Positions 53,861 to 64,000 of a stretch of DNA of 64,000 bases are shown one piece after another. Under the pieces are notes generated by a model. The model was given only the letters and a program-made list of their open reading frames with translations, was not told the origin of the DNA and searched no databases. The stretch lies in the NCBI RefSeq assembly GCF_027596085.1, contig NC_072460.1, positions 11,389,326 through 11,453,325 on the forward strand, in the 5' to 3' direction. The stretch comes from Anoplopoma fimbria (taxonomy: Eukaryota; Chordata; Actinopteri; Perciformes; Anoplopomatidae). Position numbers and translations under genes: made by a program. Position 1 is the stretch's first letter. The number at the start of each line of letters is the position of its first letter.

Positions 53861-55742
53861 CCAATGTGATGATGGAGCTGTTACTCACAGTATAGGTTTC
53901 TATGACTTTTGGCCACAATTTAGACGTGAGCTGGAACTGTTTAAAAGACAATGTGAAATACAGAGAGGTAAGGCTACAGAGGGGAATCACTCCTGAGATT
54001 GCTTTAGCCCAGGCCATTTGTTTTTTTTCTACTGCCTCAAAACAAAAAGTGTGCAACATTGCCTTGTGCGGTTTAGAAAACTTATACAGCCTGCATTTAG
54101 TCTACTGTATTCTAAGACCACAGTTTTGCAAAACTTCAAGCATTAAATGTTGAGAAGTCAGCTTCCAGCCTGTTTCCAGAGCCAAGCAGGTGGCTCCCTA
54201 TTTATTAACCCAACCGCTGACTAACTAATTGGACCTGTGTGTCCAGGTGTGTGTTTAAAATGTATTTGAGGATAGATGACTATAGGTATGAAGAACAGAC
54301 AAGAAACACCAATGTTTTTTGATTCGATACATTCTGCGGTGTTGAAGAAAATAGCCTTTTTAATGATTACTGTATGTGATGACCACTGCTGTTCGGTCCA
54401 AACTGTCCTGTTTCCAAGAGAGTTTCTACACAAATTTCATTCCAAAAAGAGGCATTCAGAGACTCTAACTCCCACTGACTTCAGGCATGACGGCTAAGCA
54501 CAGCATGGGGCCTTTGCTTATAAAATAGTTCATTTTACAGACAAAATGTTTTGCCTTACTATTGAGGTAACAATATATTTCCTAAATGGAAAAGATAACG
54601 TTATAAACTCTAAATGAGGAACCTTGTCAAAGCTAAACGTTAATAGTCTAGTCTTGGATAAGAGGTATCCATGTGTTGAGCACCCAGCAGAATATTCACT
54701 GCTCATCTCTCTCTGGGATTTGGTCTCCATGTTGTGATCCAATAACATTCCCCCATGAGACTCCAAATAGCATCCCAACCTCGCTGCAGGAAAAAAACAT
54801 CCTCTTCCATTCATACACAGAGGAATACTGAGTTTCATAACATACTGTACCCTCATCAGGGTATTCAAATGACACCGTAACTACGGGGGCTAGTCACTCA
54901 CACCATTTACAGAATGGAATATGCAAAGTCCCAGTAAAAAATGTGAGCAGGAACTGTAGAGTAGTGAGTTTTGTGTTACACATAGGGCGATTCTCTGCTG
55001 TTTGAAATTACTTGAGAATGTTTCATATGCTCTGTGACAAACTACACAACAAGCATTCACCCCCGCAATTTTTAGCTCTTTGAACCCTGTGGGTGCAACG
55101 AACAATAGGAACAAAGCATTGTTTTTCAATTGTCTGTGACAGTGTGGGCTTCTCAACGCAGAGGCCTCCACCCTTACTACTGGGGATGTGTTTTCTAAAC
55201 GAGTCAGAGCAACACCGCGGAGCCTACAAGGCTCCACGCTCGCTGATACGACCAGGGGCTTTTCTCTGCTTGCACACTCCCTCCACCACCTTACCTCCTT
55301 CCCCCCATCCTTCCTCTCCGTCAGGAATCTATATTTCATAAGCGAGCTGTGGAGCTCCAGTGCCCAATTATCAGCAGATAAGGCGCAGGAAGCCCTGGAG
55401 CGCCGGCACGGCTATTTAGATGGGGGGGGGGAGAGAGAGAGCTGGAGAACGAAAGGCAGGCAGGCAGGGACCCAACCCCCCAGGGGCACTTCGCCCTCAC
55501 CACGCTTTTTTTCCCTTCCTCTTTTTTTCTTTTTCTCTCCCTCGCTGACAGCCTCCCCCCTTACCTTAGCGGCAGGGTTCAATTAGTGCCGGCGGCGGCT
55601 AGCACCCGCAGCCCCACTCGGCCCGGGAGCTGGAGCCTCTATCAGCACACACCAACAACACGCAAGGCTGAGTCCAACTAGCAAACTAACGTCAAGGCAA
55701 GCTCTATGTTGGCCTCACACACACACAGGCACATGCAAGTAT

Positions 55743-55835
<93 letters not shown>
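55743..55835. repeat. (CA)n microsatellite, about 46 units
   Basis: Perfect array. Confidence 0.98.
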
Positions 55836-55838
<3 letters not shown>

Positions 55839-56507
55839 TGAGAGGCTTTTAGTATCTCAGCCATGAGCACAACAGGGTCATATAAAATGTAAGGTAAAAA
55901 TGTAGGTAAACTTTTCTCAGCTTTTTATCCTGAAACCACAACACGGGGGTAAGAATGATTCCACTGCTAGCTTTAAAACCACAATCTCCACTCAGAGATA
56001 CATTAATGATATTCATTGTTGCAGTTTTATAATCATGTCAGACTGATCTATGGGGAAATACTTTGAACTATACTTTGACCAACTGTGAAATCATGGCAAC
56101 TACTCCAAGTATTTCCTGTTATTTCACCATTTCTCAGATACTTTGTGGCTGCCTCCTCAGACTGCAACATTTAAGTCGGGACTTTTCGCACTCTTCCGTG
56201 GCCCCGGACCTCTATTAGCAAGGGGGTAAAACTCGATGTGCCTCTCACATTTTCAGACCCCAACATAAAAAAACACACTCAAACCACCAATGCTGAGCAA
56301 GGTCGGCCAGGGGTCAGGCACAGCTCACGGATACGAGACGGATATCGATTCACTGGGACAGGCCATAAGAGAGCACACACACACACATACACACTCTTTC
56401 TTTCCCCTCCTCTTTTTCTCTCTCTCTTTCTCTACAGTCACAGGGCAGGCATCAGCCAATAGATCAGCCAGGGGCAGGAAACGGCCTGGGTCAGAGGGGA
56501 CAGCGCG

Positions 56508-56511
<4 letters not shown>

Positions 56512-56597
<86 letters not shown>
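56512..56597. repeat. (GT)n microsatellite, about 43 units
   Basis: Perfect array, followed by GACGTGTGTGTGTGTGATGA. Confidence 0.98.
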
Positions 56598-56598
<1 letters not shown>

Positions 56599-59500
56599 CG
56601 TGTGTGTGTGTGATGATAAGACTAACAGCCTGCTGAAAGCAGCTCTCACCCAGAGCTATCCAGGACCTTCAGGCGGCGATGATTCAACCTCGAAGCGGCA
56701 AAGAAAAAGAAAATAGCTCCGACCAAACATTGATGGATCATTCATCTTACTGCCACTGATAGACATGCATCTACAAGCACATTCTCAACACACTGGCCTG
56801 TGTTTATGATCTGTAATTGTTGTCTTGTTTCAGAGTGCCACCCAAGTTGTTGTTGTTTGTCAGTCTATCGGTTGGAAGTTGATATTATAGAACGTTTGTC
56901 ACCGCAGGAAAGTGTGTGGGTTTTTTGTTGCTGTCTCTGTTGCCTAGTGGCCTGTGTTAGAGGATCCGCCAACGGCAGAGAGACTGAAGTAAGGCTGAGG
57001 CGAGATTTCAGCAGCCCTGGGTAGACTAGAGGCTCAGCTGGAGTCATGCTCATACAGCCTCAGCGGTGCATTGGTCGTCCTGTGTGTGCACGTGCCATGT
57101 ATGATTGCTGTGCATGAGTGAATAAGTTAAGTGTATGCCTGAGTGTGTGTGTGTGCATGTGTGCTTAAATGTGCATGTGTGTGTCTGAACTGTATGTGTG
57201 AGAGAAAGTCAGGGGGCAGTGAAGCGGAGGAGGGCAGGCAATGCTCCCAGGCATAGAAAGCAGGCCAACTCCATCTTCCACTATGGAGAGCTTCAAAGAC
57301 ATGGGGTAGTAAAACTAGGAATGGTAGAGTACGCCTGGTTATATCAGTTGGGTGAGATCGAGGTTTTATAGAAACTAAAAAATGCCACACCAACTGAATC
57401 TTGAATGATACAAAGAGTTTTGACCATCTCTGAATCTTTTTAAGAATTTTGTTTCCACACAATACTGAAAGGTGTACCCTTTTTGATTATGCAGGATGTG
57501 CAAAAATAGAAAATAATGGAAAATTATTTTCTCTTGGCCATCGCTTTTTTCTTCATCTTGTGCGCCCTCTCAACTGCTTTAACCTCAAACTACTGATAAA
57601 TCAAGTCGTTTTGGCAGAGAGAAAGGAGGAAACAACCCAAAGACAAAAGATTCTGAGATACAGACAGACATAGAAGACAGTCAGGGGGAAGTGAACTTCC
57701 CCCGCTGACGCTCTTGTTCCACGGTGAGAATCCCCCGGCCGGCAGCCTCAGACATCTGGTTCCAGTTAGCTCTCAGCGCTTTGACGCGTTTCCTGTGCTT
57801 CTGCTCCACGCAGCCACGGCCACGACGCAGCCCTCCCAACGCCACGACAGCCAAGCTCTCTGGAGATCATTTACTTTAACTCTCACACACACAAATCCAC
57901 AATCCACAAGACGTCTACTGAAACAGGCCAGAAGAAGCTGTATTCTGATATTTTTTCAGAACGTTATGTAGTTCAATATTGCTAAAAAGTTTTTCAGAGG
58001 CCTCCTCAGACAGTATGTTAAAGATCCAAAACAACAAGTCGAGGAGTAATGATATTATATCCAGAGTTACACTACATTTCAAAATATAATATGTCTATAT
58101 AACAGAGAAGAGAGTGATACCTTTCTAAGCAGAGTAGCAACCATCTTCTTGTATAAATGCTCTGTCAAGGAGGAAGTGATGCGTTTTATCACAGTAGCTT
58201 CAACAGGAAAACAAGGACAGAGAAACAGATTGATTGTTCACAGGAAGGCTTACAGGCAGAGAAAGTGAAAACCAAACATAGATTGAAGCGAAGTAGACTG
58301 ACAAGATGAAAATCTAAAATGTGATTTAACCAGGAAGTGATTTTACTCTATTTTCTGTCTGTAAATTTTTCAGTTATTAAACTACATAGACCATTTTCAC
58401 AGCAGACAATTTTTACTCTTTATAGCAAGAAAAGAACAGGTGTCACTAATTACAATAACGATGGCTCAATTTCATTATGTGTCCCAGTAAGCCATGACAG
58501 TGTGAGCCTGTTTGCACAACACCAGGATCCTGAAAATGGGTCACCTAAATTGAATGCAGTCGTTATTTGTTATTAATTACACCTGTGCTTCTCCTGCTTC
58601 TCCTTCTCCAAAGCATTGATAGAAATACCGTTTGTTAGATAGATAACTAGGTACTGATGCATGTCTACGTTGATAGCAGTCTGTTTTCATCAGATGTTTT
58701 TCACTATAGTAATTGCTTTCTTAACATCAAACTATTACAAATATTTAGCAATACATAAATATGTAAGTAGGAAATATCTATTGTATTCTATCTATTTACT
58801 CTTGTATTTTTACTACAGTTTTGTACAAATTGACTTTATTTATAGATGGAAGTGACCAGTGAACTGGTGAACTATTCATAAAAAATAAACACTAATTACC
58901 TGTTCTTATAGGAAATGTCTTTATTTGTATGAACTGTCCCATCGTATGAAAAATTATGGATTGCATGGATCCGTCATTTTTAGCCATACAAACCTATGTA
59001 AAAGTAAGTCTGGTACCTCCAAAATAGTGTTAACTTTCATAAAGAGGATTGTGATTTTGTGCTTTTTGTCAAAAACATTCATAGTTATGTTACAAGAAAA
59101 ACATTTGTCAACACCTATTGGCCATCACTCAAAGACTTTTTAGGATTAAAAGACATATAATCCACTGTGAGAGCCTGTTGGGACAATGACAGTAGCTGTG
59201 TATGGAATTGGGCAGCAACTGTCAGCTGCTTTTTACATTTTGTACCTTAGCAGGACTGAGGCAAATTCCTGCCATCTACGGCAATAAAGTACTGAAGCTT
59301 GAGTCTGATACACAGTAACAAGGATGCTCTGAGGCTTACACTGTATTTTGACCTGTCAGTTTTGGGAACTAACTGCACAGCATGTCCCTCACACTGAAGA
59401 AGACTATCAGGTAACCACCCACCACATCAGCCACTAAGCCTTTCAGTGAGGTGATTCCCTGTGTGGAGGAGTGGAAAAGGGTGACCCCAGAATGGAACAG

Positions 59501-60875
59501 AGGTACCCAAAAACAAAATATCATGAGCCCACACAGCCATGCTGCTCAGCAGAGGAACACAGTAACCTCGTAGGCCACACCGGGGATTACGGGGACTGAA
59601 AGTGAGAACGAGGGGGTGAGAGAAACAAAAGTGCAACGAAGAGGAGGTGAAGAGACAGGAAGGAGCTTCTCAAAGGCTTTCCTGCGTTGGAGGGACTCCC
59701 TACACCGCACAGGTTCTGTATAAACACAGTACAAAGAGCATTCTCTGAAATCATAGTGTGACTGGAAATTTACCAACATCACCTACTTCAATACAAAGGC
59801 CATGCTAGTTCACATCTAAACGTACTTGTGGTATGCTGTATGAAATATTGACATCCAGTAAATCTCTACAATTCAATCTCTTCTTAGAGTTTTTTAAGGG
59901 AAATGTGTAAAAATATACACATCAATAATGCAATTAATTTGCATTTATCCCAACTAGGAAGGAAGAAATGTACAATGTACAAACTTTTTCCCTATCCAGA
60001 TTCAATTTAGGCTAAAAACATGTTTTTTCTTTAAGGCTCTACTTTAATTGCTCCCAATCGGAGGTGAGCACAAGCAAACAAGGACAAATGAAAGTTTAAG
60101 GAGGCAGTATTGATTTGTGTGGAGGTCAGGGGTAGGTCACCCCTATCAGAGGATCAACAAACAGCCGCCAGCACCCTCCTCAGCTAAGCCAATCACCTTC
60201 TGACCTGGTCCACCGTTACCATGGCAAATGACCCTGAACCACACAGACCATGTACTCAGCTTCTTACTGAGTGAAAGCAGCAAAGAGGAGCTCCGCAAAG
60301 ACGGAGCAACAACAAATCCTTCACTAAAGGCTGTTAACTAAGTTGTCGCGCTTGGAATAAGCATTGATTTTTCAGGTACTGACTGTTTCACTTTACACTT
60401 ACAAGAGTTTTGTTTGGTGTAAACCATTACAGTGGAACACACTTGCACACATTGCAATATACATCAACTAAAATACTTAATATTTTCTGATATGCATCAC
60501 CATCAGAAAAAAAATATCTCATTAACATTGTCATACTAACTGTGGCCATACAGCCACGCCGGATAACTCCCATGTCATGCCCTTCCCATGATCCTCTTTT
60601 TCTAGTCATTTTGGCAGACTAAATCTCAGATTCTTCCCTTCACCCAGTCTTTCCATCTCATACCCCTCCCTCCCTGGGAGGCAGGCAGGCGGTGGTGGTA
60701 ACCAAGCCTCTGGCAGTGTGTTCCTATCCTGCAGGAGCCCTCAGGTTCCAACCTGTCAATATCCCAGGCAGCATCTTGGCTCTGCTGTGGCTCAGTTAAC
60801 CTCCTCACCCACTGCAACCGCACAAGGGGATCCTGTCCCTCTGCCAGCCCAGAGACGAGCACGACCCCCCCCACC

Positions 60876-60878
<3 letters not shown>

Positions 60879-60958
<80 letters not shown>
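60879..60958. repeat. (AC)n microsatellite, 40 units
   Basis: Perfect array next to a CCCCCCCCACCCCC run. Confidence 0.98.
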
Positions 60959-60959
<1 letters not shown>

Positions 60960-61248
60960 ACGCTCGCATCCGTAAAGGGCAGCACCCTGGCAGCAACGGC
61001 AAACAATATGGCAGCTGACGGCAGTTTTCTGCTCGCTGACGTCTTATATGTTTTGGATGACGGTCACGTTGGAAGCTCACAGAGGGTAAGGAGAGGAGAA
61101 GATATTGGAAACAGGTCTAAAGCCTGAAGGAAAGAAAAACTCAGTGACAAAGGTCCCGTCATCTGTATCAATTTCAGGGAAAGGAAGGGTCAATGTGAAA
61201 AAGAATGAATGCATTAACACATTGCTAAAAGGAATTTTGGAGTAATAT

Positions 61249-61250
<2 letters not shown>

Positions 61251-61340
<90 letters not shown>
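61251..61340. repeat. (TG)n microsatellite, 45 units
   Basis: Left arm of an inverted pair with the (CA)n at 61453. Confidence 0.98.
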
Positions 61341-61344
<4 letters not shown>

Positions 61345-61451
61345 GTTGTGAGAAAGACGGAGAGTCAACGGGGGTGTTCGTCATATACACATGCACATAG
61401 GCCTGATCCCAAGCGTGGTAACAAGCGTGTGGTAGCATGTCACCCAGCATG

Positions 61452-61560
<109 letters not shown>

Positions 61561-61764
61561 GCTCCGTGCCTGACTGCAAGGCACCGCGGCTGTCTGCTGG
61601 AGCTCAGGTTACGGCCGACCGGCGGGACAGACTTTATGGAAGCCTCTCTCCCACACCAACGCTCCCCCTTCGCACGGCTCCGGAGGAGGTATCAGGTTGC
61701 CGGTTCAGCGCCGGCCAGGCTTGGCGGTGGCGGCAGCTTGTGATCTTTGGTGCCTGTGCCTGTG

Positions 61765-61767
<3 letters not shown>

Positions 61768-61832
<65 letters not shown>
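61768..61832. repeat. (TG)n microsatellite
   Basis: About 32 units, preceded by three TGCCTG units (61751-61767). Confidence 0.98.
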
Positions 61833-61836
<4 letters not shown>

Positions 61837-64000
61837 ATCTCCCACTCTTTGAGGGTATCAGCACACAACGCTGCTGTCTCCTCCAGGTATGTAGGTGTGA
61901 TTTACAGAGTAGACGCTTCACCCGTGCACACACACAAAATCCAACCTCTTCCTCTGCTCCAAAGAACCTAGAATATTCTATACTGTGTTACATAGTCCTA
62001 GGTGTAATACGAAGAGATGGGGAGTTTTAAGCCCAAATTACAAAAAAAATTGAAAACATCACCCGTTACTGGAAATACTTTCTATTGCAAAATCGATCTC
62101 TATGAAAATTGATGATAAAGAGTGTTTGGTGGATTATCAGGGATATGATTTATGGAAAGACATGTTGCCAATAATTTGTTAGTTTTTTCAATGCCGTAAG
62201 GACTACAAACAAAATTCGATTCCCCTCCATTGAACTGAATGGCAGCAGAAATCTTAGTGAAATATACCTTAAACCTGGAATTATCTGCATGGCTAGATAC
62301 CACAAGAGGTAAGAGACAAACATGTTTTCCTTTGTGTCATTTTGGTGAACAAATCCTTAAATAAAGGCCACTCCATTGATGTAGTATTATACTTCGATAT
62401 ATAAATACAAAATGGTCAAAATGAATGCAGCAAAGGGCAAAGTGTCCTGACATTTAGATCTAGTATGGCATGAACACCAAAAACTGGATCCTACACGTCA
62501 CATAATGCTTTTTCAGATTGACAAAGCTCCTCTAGAGCCACAGGAGACATTATACAACTATTAGAAAGACTGTAATACTCCCTGTAACAAGTCATTGATG
62601 TAAAATCGATGTTTCCCTTAAAAACACCTTAATTACAATCATACATACTAAACAGAAGAATATCAACAGCCTTTATGTGGCTTCCGAATCCCATGAAGCT
62701 CTCTGTCATCTGAGAGAGCAACTTGCTGCTCTTTGTCTCGGAAAAGCTCACTGAAGTCCATTTGCAGAAGGCGTTGTAACGAAGGTGCACTCGCAGGTCA
62801 ACATGGAAGAGACCCCCTATATGTAAGGACCTTGTGACGGTTCTGCCGCTGGCTTGCTAGCCCGGCATGGAACGGCACTCATGAATAATGCATGGGGACA
62901 TCTGCCATCCCTGAATTATAGATCTGTGGAGGCCCAGCATATGGGAACAGCCCAGCAAGTGCTAATGGCTAACTCCCCATGACAAAATATGGGTTAGAGA
63001 CATGTGAGTGATTGTTGGGCCGTGCAACCTTTAAGTCATGTGAGTGTGAGATGGATTGATAATGTGATTACTTACATGTATGCATGTATCTGAAATGAGG
63101 GAAAGGCTCAAATGAATTAACAAGTTAATACAACCATAAACAAGCATCCAAATTAGCAGACAGACACACAAGTGTTTTTTAGCATGGCACTAAATAAACA
63201 TGTTTCAGGGATGATGTTGTTACTGATGTTAAATTCAAGACTCCTCACCGGGAAAAAGTGACCAGAGAAATCCCATACAGGAATCAAAAAGTCATTGTTA
63301 CGTTACAATGCACAATTGTGCTTTTTCTTAGTCAAATTCAGCGGATGTAAACTAGTGGATGTAGCTTTAAAATAGTCTCAGAAAACCCAGTCTAACAAGC
63401 AATGGCTAATGCCTTTTATGTAGGTTTCCTCTTGCTGAAGTGCAGCCTGCTTGAATATTCTATACGCTCTGGTTGCAAGTCCTGCTCTTTAGAGAAGCAG
63501 AGACGGGACGGGGGATTGGAGGCGTGGGGGGTTCTTCCAGTCCAGTCGAGCAGGAGGCCTGGTCTACCGGGGACCAGTTCGATCTCCGCCTTTCTCTCCA
63601 GGATTATCCTCTTATCAGCGCCGCCAAAGCCAGGCTAAGAAGCGCCAGTAATTAGCCTATCTTTAATTAACGAGCACCTCGCTCCAAAACCACCCACGGT
63701 CCATGTATGCTCCCTCTTGGAAGGCAGTCAGTGCGGCGTAGAGATGAGCAGACTTAATCTTGTTTTTGTCTAAGTAAGAGAAAGTGAATGTGTAGAAAAG
63801 GCCAAAGTTCATCTTCAAGTAGTCGCAGTGTGCAGAACGTCCCTCATGCTTGCACTCTCGCAAACAAGCCTTTCTACACCGCAGGTTTCAAAGGGAATCC
63901 TACCACCCACCACTGTTCCACTTTGTTGTGCATGTGTGTTTGTGATGTGTATGTGTGTTCATTTGAGTGTATCCTCAAGTGTACTGATTACTGCACTCAA
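61833..64000. other. Right-edge non-coding DNA
   Basis: No gene seen. 61965-62340 has the look of decayed dispersed repeat sequence. 63480-63760 is a GC-balanced unique block with CCAGTAATTAGCCTATCTTT and TTAATTAACGAGC (63646-63673), another candidate regulatory element. Confidence 0.45.

Larger units (their letters stand above)
53861..61250. other. Upstream non-coding DNA, distal part
   Basis: No gene seen. A GC-rich block at 55330-55640 (with GGCGGCGGCTAGC), arrays at 55743-55835, 56512-56597 and 60879-60958, and otherwise AT-rich unique DNA. Confidence 0.5.

Noticed and set aside
53587..54059. Overlapping minus-strand frames with LYLWDTNTGTVLHIDL
   Set aside because: Superficially WD-repeat-like, but there is no repeat periodicity, no exon borders and two frames are open at once; better read as unique non-coding DNA.
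61965..62340. LINE-like reverse-transcriptase tail (GVIRRDGEF, KKIENITRYWKYF)
   Set aside because: Weakly similar to the region after the RT domain of L1-type elements, but too short and broken to assign; left as unclassified decayed repeat.

Overview
The window looks like teleost fish nuclear DNA. It has no bacterial-style gene packing. It has many long perfect (CA)n/(TG)n arrays (about 25, roughly 2 kb or 3% of the window by my count), a decayed Tc1/mariner-like element, short dispersed repeats of kinds I associate with ray-finned fish, and one vertebrate gene split by large introns.

I could resolve only one gene. It is the 5' part of samd11 (sterile alpha motif domain containing 11), on the minus strand. 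Seven coding exons join in frame from a start codon at 40423 down to 5091: 40423-39970, 38811-38720, 28839-28664, 20943-20834, 13942-13850, 10958-10794 and 5244-5091. Each junction has AG/GT borders and matching phase, and together they encode 414 residues plus two bases. These carry the SAND domain (exons 1-2), a Ser-rich linker and a conserved EEHYRRMMSAL segment. The C-terminal exons, including the SAM domain, must lie beyond position 1. The family encodes a nuclear Polycomb-type (PRC1-associated) repressor known best from photoreceptors.

Layout: 1-5090 is intron 7 (microsatellites, a Tc1 relic, GC-rich islands with homeodomain-like sites). 5091-40423 is the gene, with introns of about 5.5, 2.9, 6.9, 7.7, 9.9 and 1.2 kb. 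40424-41400 is the likely 5' UTR/promoter side. 41400-64000 shows no gene I can support. It holds microsatellites, a dispersed repeat, one doubtful minus-strand ORF near 43.1-43.5 kb and several unique, balanced-composition blocks that look like candidate regulatory elements. Conservation cannot be tested from one sequence.

I found no exotic multi-gene system. The most interesting observation is a (UG)26 tract in the pre-mRNA directly against the exon 4 splice acceptor, resembling the CFTR exon 9 arrangement; skipping exon 4 would create an immediate stop codon. Others are a 21-bp perfect hairpin in intron 4, a possible poison exon in intron 3, an apparent lack of one small mammalian exon, and an upstream in-frame ATG that could add 83 residues.
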